Part shown: positions 46,585 to 55,202 of the stretch, in pieces
Layout: every line of letters begins with the position of its first letter
Position numbering within the stretch: the first letter of the stretch is position 1
Assembly (NCBI RefSeq): GCF_024341905.1
Contig: NZ_BQXY01000001.1
Span: 467,013-531,012 of the forward strand
Length of the DNA stretch: 64,000 bases
Direction of reading: 5' to 3'
Source: Clostridium folliculivorans
GTDB taxonomy: Bacteria; Bacillota; Clostridia; Clostridiales; Clostridiaceae
Notes under the pieces: model-generated
What the model saw: only the letters and a program-made list of their open reading frames with translations
What the model was told of the DNA's origin: nothing
The model's database searches: none
Made by a program: the position numbers and the translations under genes

Positions 46585-47885
46585 AGGTAGCTTTTTCTAC
46601 ATTAGGTTGTAGAGTAAATCAATATGAATCAGAAGCTATGGCAGAAAAGTTTATAAGAGAAGGATACGAAGTTGTTGATTTTGACACATTTGCTGACGTA
46701 TATGTAATAAATACATGTACTGTTACTAATATGGGGGATAAAAAGTCAAGGCAGATAATAGGTAGAGCTAGACGTGAAAATGAAGCTGCTACAATTGCAG
46801 TTGTTGGTTGTTACTCTCAAATCGCTCCTAATGAAGTTGGAAATATAGAAGGGGTAGATGTCGTTCTTGGTACAAGAAACAAAGGAGAGATAGTTTACTG
46901 GGTAAATAAAGCTATTGATGAAGGTAAACAACAAGTTCAAGTTACGCCTGTACTAAAGAACAATGTGTTTGAGGATTTAGATATAGAAGAATACCAAGAT
47001 AAAACTAGAGCATTTTTAAAAATACAAGATGGCTGTAATAGATTTTGTTCTTACTGCTTGATTCCATATGCAAGAGGGGCTGTTTGTTCTAAGGATCCTG
47101 AAAAAATAAAGGAAGAAGTACAAAAGCTTTCAGAGCATGGTTTTAAGGAAATAATACTATCAGGGATACACACTGCCTCATACGGAGTTGACCTAGAAGA
47201 AAAGGTTACTTTAATGGATATATTAGAGGTTATAGAAGCTATAGATGGTATTGAAAGAGTAAGAATAGGTTCGATAGACCCTACATTCTTTACTGAAGAA
47301 GTAGTAGCTCGTATATCAAAGCTAAAAAAACTATGCCATCATTTCCATCTATCATTACAAAGTGGTTCAGATGAAACTTTAAGAAGAATGAATAGAAAGT
47401 ATACAGCTAAAGACTATAAGGATATAGTTAATATATTAAGAAATTCGTTTGCTGATGTATCTATAACTACAGATGTAATTGTTGGTTTCCCAGGTGAATC
47501 TGAGGAAGAGTTTAAAGAAACTTATGAATTCCTAAAAGATATTAAGCTAACAAAAACTCATGTATTCAAATACAGCCCAAGAAAAGGTACAAGGGCTGCA
47601 ACAATGGAGAAACAAGTTGACGGAAATATCAAAGAAGAAAGAAGTAAACTTCTAATTGATTTAAATGAATATAACGAAGGTAAATTTACTGAAGGCTTAA
47701 TAGGAACAGAGCAAAAGGTATTGTTTGAACAGGCAGTTCAATCGATGGAGGGCTATTATGAAGGATATACTGAAAATTATGTAAAAGTAATTGCAAAATT
47801 TGATTGTGATTCTGTAATAGGTAAGATAATGCCAACAAAGCTTTTAGAAAGTAAGAATGATTATGCTATCGGAGAAATAATATAG
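46581..47885 (+). CDS. mtaB: tRNA t6A37 methylthiotransferase MtaB
   Basis: A 434-residue radical-SAM methylthiotransferase. The N-terminal UPF0004 domain supplies three cysteines (Cys10 in STLGCRVNQ, Cys46 in INTCTVTN and Cys80 in VVGCYSQ) for the auxiliary cluster. The radical-SAM motif is CNRFCSYC, and a TRAM domain ends the protein. The sequence GCRVNQYESEAM is typical of MtaB and differs from MiaB. It converts t6A37 to ms2t6A37 in tRNA-Lys. Translation is coupled to rsmE. Confidence 0.95.
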   Translation: MKVAFSTLGCRVNQYESEAMAEKFIREGYEVVDFDTFADVYVINTCTVTNMGDKKSRQIIGRARRENEAATIAVVGCYSQIAPNEVGNIEGVDVVLGTRNKGEIVYWVNKAIDEGKQQVQVTPVLKNNVFEDLDIEEYQDKTRAFLKIQDGCNRFCSYCLIPYARGAVCSKDPEKIKEEVQKLSEHGFKEIILSGIHTASYGVDLEEKVTLMDILEVIEAIDGIERVRIGSIDPTFFTEEVVARISKLKKLCHHFHLSLQSGSDETLRRMNRKYTAKDYKDIVNILRNSFADVSITTDVIVGFPGESEEEFKETYEFLKDIKLTKTHVFKYSPRKGTRAATMEKQVDGNIKEERSKLLIDLNEYNEGKFTEGLIGTEQKVLFEQAVQSMEGYYEGYTENYVKVIAKFDCDSVIGKIMPTKLLESKNDYAIGEII

Positions 47886-48153
47886 TTTTTATTTAGAATA
47901 TTATGGTTAAATTACTGTTTTTAGTGGTAAGATATATATAGAATAGATATTTTGCTCTCAACAAAATTACTTTGAGATTGAATTTGAGTATAACTTAAAG
48001 TTAATTAAATTTAGTCGAATGAATCAAGTTAGAGAGTAAAAAGGAAATATGTTCGCCTGCCAGAATTTCTTTACATAAGTTTGGAAATGGCAGATACACA
48101 AAGAATTACAGATAGTAAATGTATTTGTGATTTTTAAAAGGAGGTGAACTATT

Positions 48154-48498
48154 ATGGAAAATTGTATCTTTTGTAAAATAGCAAAAGGTGAGATACCTTC
48201 AAAAAAAATATACGAAGACGAAGATGTGATAGCTTTCAATGACATTAGTCCTGAGGCTCCAATTCACTTTCTAGTTATTCCTAAAAAACATATAGAAAGT
48301 GTTAACCATATTGATGATGAAAGCACTAAAGTGATTGCACATATATTCGGTGTTATTAATAAACTAGTAAGAGAGCTTAACATAGCAGATTCTGGATATA
48401 GAATTGTTAATAACTGTGGTAAGGATGGAGGACAAACAGTTAATCACATGCATTTTCATGTGTTAGGTGGAAGAGAATTAAAATGGCCTCCAGGTTAA
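48154..48498 (+). CDS. hinT: HIT-family nucleotide hydrolase (HinT-like)
   Basis: A 114-residue HIT protein. It starts with the zinc-type CIFCKIAKGEIPS segment and ends with the histidine triad HMHFHVLGG (HxHxHxx). Such proteins hydrolyse nucleoside phosphoramidates and related nucleotide conjugates; the physiological substrate is not certain. AAGGAGGTGA precedes the ATG. It lies before rpsU, as in many clostridia. Confidence 0.94.
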   Translation: MENCIFCKIAKGEIPSKKIYEDEDVIAFNDISPEAPIHFLVIPKKHIESVNHIDDESTKVIAHIFGVINKLVRELNIADSGYRIVNNCGKDGGQTVNHMHFHVLGGRELKWPPG

Positions 48499-48526
48499 AA
48501 AGTAGGTAAAATTAGCGATGAAATTC

Positions 48527-48556
48527 TTGACAGTATTGAAAGCTCTATTGTATAAT
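48527..48556 (+). promoter_or_regulatory. Vegetative promoter of rpsU-yqeY
   Basis: Perfect TTGACA (48527-48532) and TATAAT (48551-48556), 18 bases apart, about 75 bases before rpsU. The leader contains the palindrome CACAGCTGTG and a weak hairpin, whose role is unknown. Confidence 0.75.
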
Positions 48557-48631
48557 ATAGCGTGTGTTGTTAAGCCCACAGCTGTGATATATTAAAACAG
48601 TATATAGCTAGCGGAGGGAGGGAAAAAAGGA

Positions 48632-48808
48632 ATGTCAGAAATTAGAGTTAGAGAAAACGAATCATTAGATCAAGCACTTAGAAGATTTAAAAGACAATGT
48701 GCTAGAGCGGGTGTTCTTTCTGAAGTTAGAAAAAGAGAACACTATGAAAAGCCAAGTGTAAAGAGAAAGAAGAAGTCAGAAGCTGCTAGAAAAAGAAAGT
48801 TTAAGTAA
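48632..48808 (+). CDS. rpsU: Ribosomal protein S21
   Basis: A 58-residue, very basic protein, [20 protein letters not shown] at the start and [13 protein letters not shown] at the end, the complete S21 of Firmicutes. It is involved in initiation on the 30S subunit. GGAGGGAGGG lies about ten bases before the ATG. It forms a short operon with yqeY, 26 bases downstream. Confidence 0.97.
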   Translation: MSEIRVRENESLDQALRRFKRQCARAGVLSEVRKREHYEKPSVKRKKKSEAARKRKFK

Positions 48809-48834
48809 GAATTTCTTTGGAAGAAGGTAGAATG

Positions 48835-49284
48835 ATGCCAACAATAAAAGAAAGACTTCAAGAAGACTGGAAGCAAGCCTTAAAGGCGAGAGATAAATTT
48901 AAAGCTGAAACATTAAGCACTGCTAGGTCTGCAGTACTTTTAGTTGAAAAAACTGAAGTAGTACAGCTTGAGGACGAACGAGTTATAGAAATTCTATCTA
49001 GAGAAGTCAAGCAAAGAAGAGAGTCTATGCTTGAATTCGAAAAGGGAAATAGACAAGATCTTGTAGACAAAGTAAATGCTGAAATCCAGATTTTGTTAAA
49101 TTACCTTCCTCAGCAGTTAAGTGAAGACGAAATTTTAGAAATCATCAGAGAAGCAGCTATCGAAGTGGGCGCGAATAACATGAAAGACATGGGTAAGGTT
49201 ATGTCAGCGGTAAGACCTAAAATAGTAGGTAGAGCTGATGGTAAACTTGTTAGTCAAATGGTAAAAGATTATTTAAATAAATAA
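48835..49284 (+). CDS. yqeY: GatB/YqeY-domain protein
   Basis: A 149-residue protein of the YqeY family, helical and related to the C-terminal domain of the GatB amidotransferase. Family features include LQEDWKQALKARDKFKAETL near the start, LLNYLPQQLSEDEI in the middle and MGKVMSAVRPKIVGRADGKL at the end. A tRNA-linked role is usually proposed but unproven. Of two adjacent ATG codons, 48835 has better spacing to AAGGT. It follows rpsU, as in other Firmicutes. Confidence 0.92.
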   Translation: MPTIKERLQEDWKQALKARDKFKAETLSTARSAVLLVEKTEVVQLEDERVIEILSREVKQRRESMLEFEKGNRQDLVDKVNAEIQILLNYLPQQLSEDEILEIIREAAIEVGANNMKDMGKVMSAVRPKIVGRADGKLVSQMVKDYLNK

Positions 49285-49285
49285 G

Positions 49286-49312
49286 AAAGAACTCAATTTG
49301 AGTTCTTTTTTG
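49286..49312 (+). terminator. Terminator of rpsU-yqeY
   Basis: AAAGAACTCAA and TTGAGTTCTTT separated by one base, followed by T. It begins one base after the yqeY stop. Confidence 0.92.
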
Positions 49313-49504
49313 TTTTTTATTCTTTTAAAATTATAATTAAATGAAATCTGTGATAAATATGCTTAACAGACTTAAAGTGAGATTTTTTATCTTTAAACTT
49401 TAAATAGTAATAGCATTTTATAAATTATATATGAGATGACTCCTAAGTATCTATATGCTAATAAACTAAATTTAATAATATTAAATAGTAATTAACACTT
49501 AACT
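49313..49504. other. Unassigned stretch between two terminators
   Basis: About 190 AT-rich bases with no supported open frame. Because a second, stronger terminator ends it, a small RNA is conceivable. I see no convincing promoter. Confidence 0.3.
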
Positions 49505-49557
49505 AAACTCTATACCTTTTGATTATATTAGAGTAATCAAAAGGTATAGAGTTTTTT
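49505..49557 (+). terminator. Isolated strong terminator hairpin
   Basis: A perfect 21-base stem (49505-49525 against 49534-49554) with an eight-base loop and a T run of six, the longest perfect stem in the window. It lies 220 bases after yqeY, which already has its own terminator, and 100 bases before yqfC. Confidence 0.85.
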
Positions 49558-49655
49558 GACTTAGCATACATTTTAAAATCCAATATATAAAATTAGCATT
49601 TATGAAGCTTTTAACTCATAAACTAATATGAAAGTAATTATCGGGAGTTTTATGA

Positions 49656-49937
49656 ATGGAGAGTAAAATAGATAAAGTTAAAGAAGGACTGGCAGAAAGG
49701 TTAGATTTGCCGCGTGATATCGTGCTTAATATTCCTAAGATAGTAATAACTGGTGATAATGAGATTATTATTGAAAATCACAAAGGGATAATATCCTTTG
49801 ACAGTAGTGAAATAAAAATAAATTCTAAAGTAGGAACAATTACACTAGATGGAGTTAATCTAGAAATCTTATTTATAGGAGGGAATACAATAACTATAAG
49901 TGGTAAATTTAAATCTTTAATATATGAGGGGTTATGA
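49656..49937 (+). CDS. yqfC: Sporulation protein YqfC
   Basis: A 93-residue protein with the YabP/YqfC fold pattern: a short N-terminal helix and repeated beta strands (KIVITGDNEIIIENHKGII and FDSSEIKINSKVGTITLDG). In Bacillus it is a mother-cell sporulation protein of unknown mechanism. The pairing with yqfD directly downstream supports the assignment. CGGGAG lies upstream of the ATG. Confidence 0.9.
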   Translation: MESKIDKVKEGLAERLDLPRDIVLNIPKIVITGDNEIIIENHKGIISFDSSEIKINSKVGTITLDGVNLEILFIGGNTITISGKFKSLIYEGL

Positions 49938-49941
49938 TGAT

Positions 49942-51072
49942 ATGGATTTTAAAAAGTACAGTAAAGGTATAGTGAAACTTGAGGTTAAGGTTTTATATCC
50001 TGAGAAATTTATAAATCTTCTATGGAAAAATGGTATACTTGCGAAAAATATTCAAAAGATAGATATTTCAACTATAACTATCGAGGTAGAATTGAATGAT
50101 TATAATGCAGTTATAGAATGTGCAAAAAAAGTGAAGGCACGAGTTAAGGTAATAGGTAGAAAAGGAATTACATTTTTACTTTTAAGGATGAAAAAGAGAA
50201 GTACATTGATGGCGGGGGCAGTTCTATTTTTGGCAATATTGTTTTACCTTTCAACATACATATGGAGTATTCAAGTCGATACTGGTAAGTATTTATCGCC
50301 TTATGAAATAAGACAACAGTTGGCAAGGCTTGGCATTAAACCAGGGGTAAGGAAGTCTCTAGTAGATTTTAGAGATTTGGAAAAGAAACTTGAAGATGGA
50401 AATGGGGAGATAATGTGGGTGAGAGCCAGAATAGAAGGATCGACTTTGAAGGTTAAAGTTGAAGAAAAGATAAATCCTCCAGAGTTAGTGAAAAACGTTA
50501 ATGAAAATGATGTCGTAGCAAAAATGGATGGAGAAGTGGTTAGAGTTTATACAACCTCTGGTACTGCAGCGGTTAATCAAGGAGAATTAGTAAAAAAGGG
50601 ACAAGTTCTTATTAAGGGTATACAAGGAAAAGAAGGTGCCGAATATAAGGTAAATGCTGATGGAAAGGTTCTTGCAAACACTTTCTATGAGAAAATAATT
50701 GAGCTACAGGTAAGTGGAAATGTAGAAGAAAGAACAGGTAATAAACAGGAAGCTCTATATATTGAATTGTTCGGCAAGAAAATTTATATAAAAAAACCTA
50801 CAAAAGAATTTAGTGACTATGATAAAATAGAAAATAAGGGTAAAATATTAAATAAAGTAGTATATTATGAAAAAAGTTCTAAACCAATAGGTGAAGACAA
50901 AGATAGTATAATAGAAAAAGCGTCAAATACACTATATGATGCTATAATGAAGGATATTGATAAGCAAGGTAAATTTGTAAAAAAACTAGTAAATACAGAG
51001 GATATTGGAGAGGGAAAGATTAGACTTAAAGTAGCTGTAGTCATTGAACAGAACATAGCTATGAAACCATAA
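49942..51072 (+). CDS. yqfD: Sporulation membrane protein YqfD
   Basis: A 376-residue protein with a cytosolic N-terminal domain of about 85 residues, one membrane helix (about residues 88-106, AGAVLFLAILFYLSTYIW) and a large outside domain, the standard YqfD topology. The TVWSIQV-like segment after the helix and WVRARIEGSTLKVKVEEK are family features. The role is in sporulation, mechanism unknown. I chose ATG 49942, which has GAGGGG upstream and does not overlap yqfC; the longer frame starts at 49924. Normally phoH follows, but here pgpH follows directly. Confidence 0.92.
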   Translation: MDFKKYSKGIVKLEVKVLYPEKFINLLWKNGILAKNIQKIDISTITIEVELNDYNAVIECAKKVKARVKVIGRKGITFLLLRMKKRSTLMAGAVLFLAILFYLSTYIWSIQVDTGKYLSPYEIRQQLARLGIKPGVRKSLVDFRDLEKKLEDGNGEIMWVRARIEGSTLKVKVEEKINPPELVKNVNENDVVAKMDGEVVRVYTTSGTAAVNQGELVKKGQVLIKGIQGKEGAEYKVNADGKVLANTFYEKIIELQVSGNVEERTGNKQEALYIELFGKKIYIKKPTKEFSDYDKIENKGKILNKVVYYEKSSKPIGEDKDSIIEKASNTLYDAIMKDIDKQGKFVKKLVNTEDIGEGKIRLKVAVVIEQNIAMKP

Positions 51073-51129
51073 ACTAAAAAAGGATGTAAAGTGGTTAACT
51101 GAAAATAAGCCTAATAAGAAGGTGTGATT

Positions 51130-53184
51130 TTGAGCAGAGAAAGAAAATTTATTATTAAATTTATAAAAAACCCTAAAAGAATAATTATGTTTATATTAAC
51201 CTTTATAATAGTATATCTATGCACTATATCTTCTCTTGTAACCAAAAAATATGATTTAAGAGAGGGCGATATTTCAAAAGTAGATATAAAAGCCCCAAGG
51301 GAGATAGTTGATCAAGATGCAACTGCAAAGAGGCAGCAAGCAGAGGCTGATAAGTATGGACAACAGTATACCTTAAAGACGGATATACAGAAAGATGCTG
51401 AAGATAATGTAAGGACTTTTTTTAATAAAATGAGTACGTTAAAAGATTCTGCTATACCTGATGCAGAAAAGATAAATCAAGTAAGTAAATTAACAGTCAT
51501 TAAGCTTGATAATGATGAAATAGGTAGCTTAATAGCTTTACCTAAAGAAAATATAAAGTCAATATCTGATTTGGTAATATCAGGATTAGAGAAAGCTTAT
51601 GAGAAGAATATACAAGAGGATCAGCCTTCAGACTTGCAGAATGCAAGGGGTATATTTGACAATGAAATATCAAATTCTAATTACAATAGAAATATAAAGG
51701 ATATCTTGAAAAATATAGGTTATTATCAAATCAAAGCAAATTTGTTCTTTGACAAGGATAAGACTGAAGAGAAAAAAAAGGAAGCAATTAAAGAAGTTGC
51801 GCCTATTGTTATAAAAAAGAATCAGACTATCATAAAAGAAGGAGAGCCGGCAACAGAAGATCAGATAAAGATATTAGATTCGCTTGGTTTACTTAACAAC
51901 TCAGGCATAAATATAATTATATATCTTTCTACAGCAGTATTTGTTGCAGCTATACTGTCTCTACAATATAGATATTTAAACAAATACTACAAAAATATAT
52001 ATGAGGATAATAGTAAGTTATTGCTTATTAATATAGTTAATATAACGTCGTTGATATTAGCTAGAACTTTAGCTATAATATCACCGTTTTTGATACCATT
52101 AGCTTGTGCTCCAATACTACTGACTTTACTTATAAACTATAAAGTATCCTTAGTATTAAGCTTGTTTAATTGTATACTTATAGCTGGAGCCGTGAACTTT
52201 AATCCAGAAGTTATAGTGTTAGCGGCTTTAAATTCAATTATTGGAGCTACATCCTTGAGAAAGATAGAACAAAGAAATGATATATTATATTCAACGTTAT
52301 TCTTGTCAATTATTGTTGCTATAGTTTGCTTTACCCAAGGAATGATACTTTCAAATAATATATTAGATGTGTTATTAAAATCAGGTTTTGTTATAATAGG
52401 GTGCTTATTTTCAGGAGTTATGGCAGTTGGATTGTTACCTTTCTTTGAAAGTACTTTTGATGTAGTGACTACAGTTAAGCTTTTAGAACTTTCAAACCCT
52501 AACAATCCTCTCTTAAAGAAATTGCTTATGGAAGCTCCGGGAACGTACCATCATAGTATGATGGTTGCCAACTTATCTGAAGTAGCAGCAGAAGAGGTTG
52601 GTGGTAATCCTGTATTAGCTAGAATTGGGTCCTACTATCATGATGTAGGAAAAACAAGAAGACCGTATTTCTTTAAAGAGAATCAAATTGGTAAGGAAAA
52701 TCCTCATGACAAAATAACTCCCAATTTGAGTACACTCATAATAATCTCGCATGTAAAGGATGGATTAGAGCTTGCGCGAGAATATAACCTTCCGCAGGTC
52801 ATAAAGGATATAATTGAACAACATCATGGTACAACTTTAGTTAAATATTTTTATGTAACTATGAAAAATAATGCTGAAAACCCTGATGAAATAAAAGAAG
52901 AAGATTTTAGGTATCCAGGGCCCAAACCAGAGAGTAAGGAAGCGGGAATAATAATGCTTGCAGATAGTGTTGAAGCATCAGTTAGATCAATAGGTGACCC
53001 TACAAAGGGCAAGATAGAAGAAATGGTAAATAAGATAGTAAAAGATAAACTATACTCTGGAGAATTAGACAATTGTGATCTTACCCTTAAAGATATCAAT
53101 AAGATTTCTAAGTGCTTTTTAAAAGTACTAAATGGAATATATCATCAGAGAATAGAATATCCAACAGAGAAAGATAAGCTTTAA
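51130..53184 (+). CDS. pgpH: HD-domain membrane phosphodiesterase PgpH/YqfF, c-di-AMP hydrolase family
   Basis: A 684-residue protein with one N-terminal helix, an extracytoplasmic domain of about 240 residues, seven membrane helices and a C-terminal HD domain. The HD motifs are visible: TYHHSMMVANLSEVAA, YYHDVGKTRRP, EQHHGTT and MLADSVEASVRS. The Listeria orthologue degrades cyclic di-AMP; that activity is inferred. TTG 51130 has AGAAGGTG five bases upstream; the GTG at 51124 is within that site. It belongs to the conserved yqfC-yqfD-(phoH)-pgpH-ybeY cluster. Confidence 0.94.
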   Translation: MSRERKFIIKFIKNPKRIIMFILTFIIVYLCTISSLVTKKYDLREGDISKVDIKAPREIVDQDATAKRQQAEADKYGQQYTLKTDIQKDAEDNVRTFFNKMSTLKDSAIPDAEKINQVSKLTVIKLDNDEIGSLIALPKENIKSISDLVISGLEKAYEKNIQEDQPSDLQNARGIFDNEISNSNYNRNIKDILKNIGYYQIKANLFFDKDKTEEKKKEAIKEVAPIVIKKNQTIIKEGEPATEDQIKILDSLGLLNNSGINIIIYLSTAVFVAAILSLQYRYLNKYYKNIYEDNSKLLLINIVNITSLILARTLAIISPFLIPLACAPILLTLLINYKVSLVLSLFNCILIAGAVNFNPEVIVLAALNSIIGATSLRKIEQRNDILYSTLFLSIIVAIVCFTQGMILSNNILDVLLKSGFVIIGCLFSGVMAVGLLPFFESTFDVVTTVKLLELSNPNNPLLKKLLMEAPGTYHHSMMVANLSEVAAEEVGGNPVLARIGSYYHDVGKTRRPYFFKENQIGKENPHDKITPNLSTLIIISHVKDGLELAREYNLPQVIKDIIEQHHGTTLVKYFYVTMKNNAENPDEIKEEDFRYPGPKPESKEAGIIMLADSVEASVRSIGDPTKGKIEEMVNKIVKDKLYSGELDNCDLTLKDINKISKCFLKVLNGIYHQRIEYPTEKDKL

Positions 53185-53202
53185 GATACTATTAACTACG
53201 AT

Positions 53203-53406
53203 ATTGAAATTGAGGTGTCACTCCTCCGATACTTGGATGAGCTTCGCAAAGAATTAATATGATTTTGGTAGGATTACATAGCTAAAACTGCATAACTCAC
53301 TACGTCCGAACAATGCAGTTTATTAACGCTATTCCACCTACAAAAATCATTTAATTCTAATAGTTTGCTCACATAGTATCTTCCGTAGTAAAACCTCAAT
53401 TTCAAT
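53203..53406. repeat. Palindromic repeat family A, long copy 2 (about 200 bases)
   Basis: Outer arms ATTGAAATTGAGGT (53203-53216) and ACCTCAATTTCAAT (53393-53406) pair perfectly. The middle arms contain GCTTCGCAAAGAATTAATAT and, on the right, AAAATCATTTAATTCTAA; the inner core ACTCACTACGTCCGAACA is 17 of 18 identical to the copy at 23594. The outer arms are different from that copy but remain complementary to each other. It starts 18 bases after pgpH. Confidence 0.85.
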
Positions 53407-53488
53407 AGAAGCTTTAACTTAATATATTTAATATATGAAAAAGAATAAATAACTAGACTTAATATAAAGTGATTTACGGAGTGATAAT

Positions 53489-53995
53489 ATGATTTTTATA
53501 GATGATAGACAAGATAAGATGTCAGTAGACAGTGATTTTGAAAAAACAATTGAGGAAGTAATACTAACAGCTCTTAAAGAGGAATTGGTAGATAAAGCTT
53601 GTGAGATAAGCGTGATTTTTGTAGATAATGATTCTATTAAAGAAATAAACAAGGAAACTAGAGATATAGATAGAGAAACTGATGTACTTTCTTTTCCGAT
53701 GTTAGATTATCCTAAGGGGAAAGTATACAAGGATGTTTACTTAAATTATAACTTTGATGCATCTTTTTTTAATGAAGGAGACCTAGTTTTAGGCGATGTG
53801 GTACTGTCTTTGGAGAAGGCAAAGGAACAAAGCGAAGATTTTAATCACTCCTTTACAAGAGAATGCTGCTATTTAGTAGTTCATTCTATTTTGCATCTTT
53901 TGGGATATGATCATATGGAAGAAGATGAAAAGAAGATTATGAGAGAAAGAGAAGAAAGCATACTTGGAAAATTAAATATAACTAGAGAGGTTTAA
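53489..53995 (+). CDS. ybeY: Endoribonuclease YbeY, rRNA maturation
   Basis: A 168-residue metalloprotein. The zinc motif [16 protein letters not shown] (HxxxHxxxxxH) is intact, and [18 protein letters not shown] is a further family block. YbeY takes part in 16S rRNA 3'-end maturation and ribosome quality control. GGAGTGA precedes the ATG. It lies between pgpH and the diacylglycerol-kinase gene, as in most Firmicutes. Confidence 0.96.
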   Translation: MIFIDDRQDKMSVDSDFEKTIEEVILTALKEELVDKACEISVIFVDNDSIKEINKETRDIDRETDVLSFPMLDYPKGKVYKDVYLNYNFDASFFNEGDLVLGDVVLSLEKAKEQSEDFNHSFTRECCYLVVHSILHLLGYDHMEEDEKKIMREREESILGKLNITREV

Positions 53996-54006
53996 TAGGG
54001 GAAAAG

Positions 54007-54705
54007 ATGAAAGTAAGAAAATTGGTTGATAGCTTCAATTATGCAATTAACGGTATTATACATTCAGTAAGGACCCAAAGGAATATGAGGATTCATATAG
54101 CAGTAGCCCTTGTGGTTCTTACTGCTTGTTTTATATACGATATTAAGAAGTTTGAGTTCCTTGTTTTGGCCATAACAATAACTATGGTTATTGCAGCAGA
54201 GCTTATGAATACAGCCATAGAACATGTTGTTGATATGACGACAAATTATTACCATCCATTAGCGAAGTTGGCAAAAAATGCAGCTGCAGGTGGAGTGTTA
54301 GTTACGGCAATAAATGCTATTTTGGTCGGCTATGTGATATTCTGGGATAAACTTACCAATGTGACATATCATACAATCGGAATGATAAGGCAGTCGGAAC
54401 CATACACTATTTTTATTGTTTTAGTAATAGTATGCCTAATGACAATAGCTGCTAAGGCATTTTTTGGAGAAGGTACTCCTCTTAAGGGAGGAATGCCTAG
54501 TGGGCATAGTGCATTGGCATTTTCCTTAGCAACTGCTATAGCATTAATAACTGAAGAACCTCTATGCATTATGCTAAGCTACTTAATGGCTTTTATAACT
54601 GCTCAAAGCAGAGTAGATTCAGAAGTTCATAGTATATGGGAAGTAATTGTGGGAGCAATATTTGGTACTTTTCTAACTTTAATTGTATTTAAACTTTTTA
54701 ATTAA
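54007..54705 (+). CDS. dgkA: Undecaprenol/diacylglycerol kinase fused to a PAP2-type phosphatase domain
   Basis: A 232-residue membrane protein in two parts. Residues 1-120 are a DgkA/UndK kinase: SFNYAINGIIHSVRTQRNMRIH, then AELMNTAIEHVVDM and KNAAAGGVL. Residues about 130-232 form a PAP2 phosphatase-like domain with GGMPSGHSALAFS and SRVDSEVHSIWEVIVG. In the last motif the usual Asp after the catalytic His is replaced by Glu (HSIWE), which is seen in some family members. The kinase would make lipid-carrier phosphate, and the phosphatase part would remove phosphate from a related lipid. Kinase-PAP2 fusions occur in other clostridia. Confidence 0.9.
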   Translation: MKVRKLVDSFNYAINGIIHSVRTQRNMRIHIAVALVVLTACFIYDIKKFEFLVLAITITMVIAAELMNTAIEHVVDMTTNYYHPLAKLAKNAAAGGVLVTAINAILVGYVIFWDKLTNVTYHTIGMIRQSEPYTIFIVLVIVCLMTIAAKAFFGEGTPLKGGMPSGHSALAFSLATAIALITEEPLCIMLSYLMAFITAQSRVDSEVHSIWEVIVGAIFGTFLTLIVFKLFN

Positions 54706-54794
54706 ATTCCTGTAAGGAAATCAGCTAGCTTGTAAATAATATTAATAGTGCTATAATTTATTTTGCACCAAATAACAATTGGGGGTAATAAAAA

Positions 54795-55190
54795 ATGTAT
54801 GAAGAACTTATAAAAGCAGCTATAAATGCGAGAAGTAAGGCTTATGCGCCTTATTCAAACTTCCCAGTGGGAGCAGCTATAATGAGTGATGGGAAAATCT
54901 TTGAAGGATGCAATATTGAGAACGCTTCTTTTGGAGCTACTAACTGTGCTGAAAGAACTGCTATATTTAAGGCGGTTTCTGAAGGACATAAGATAATAGA
55001 GGCTGTGGCAGTTATTGGAGATGTAAATGCTTTTACATATCCTTGTGGAATATGCAGACAGGTTATTGCTGAATTTGCAAAAGATAAAGAAATCCCTATT
55101 ATAATAATCAAAAATGAGAAAGAATATATAGTGAAGACTTTAGAGGACATACTACCAGGTATATTTTCAAAAGAAGACTTAAATAAATAA
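54795..55190 (+). CDS. cdd: Cytidine deaminase
   Basis: A 131-residue zinc deaminase of the homotetrameric type. CAERTAIFKAVSEG contains the catalytic CAE, and PCGICRQVIAEF the remaining two zinc cysteines. It deaminates cytidine and deoxycytidine in pyrimidine salvage. TTGGGGGT precedes its ATG. The dgkA-cdd-era order is conserved in Firmicutes. Confidence 0.97.
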   Translation: MYEELIKAAINARSKAYAPYSNFPVGAAIMSDGKIFEGCNIENASFGATNCAERTAIFKAVSEGHKIIEAVAVIGDVNAFTYPCGICRQVIAEFAKDKEIPIIIIKNEKEYIVKTLEDILPGIFSKEDLNK

Positions 55191-55202
55191 CTAGGAGGAC
55201 AA

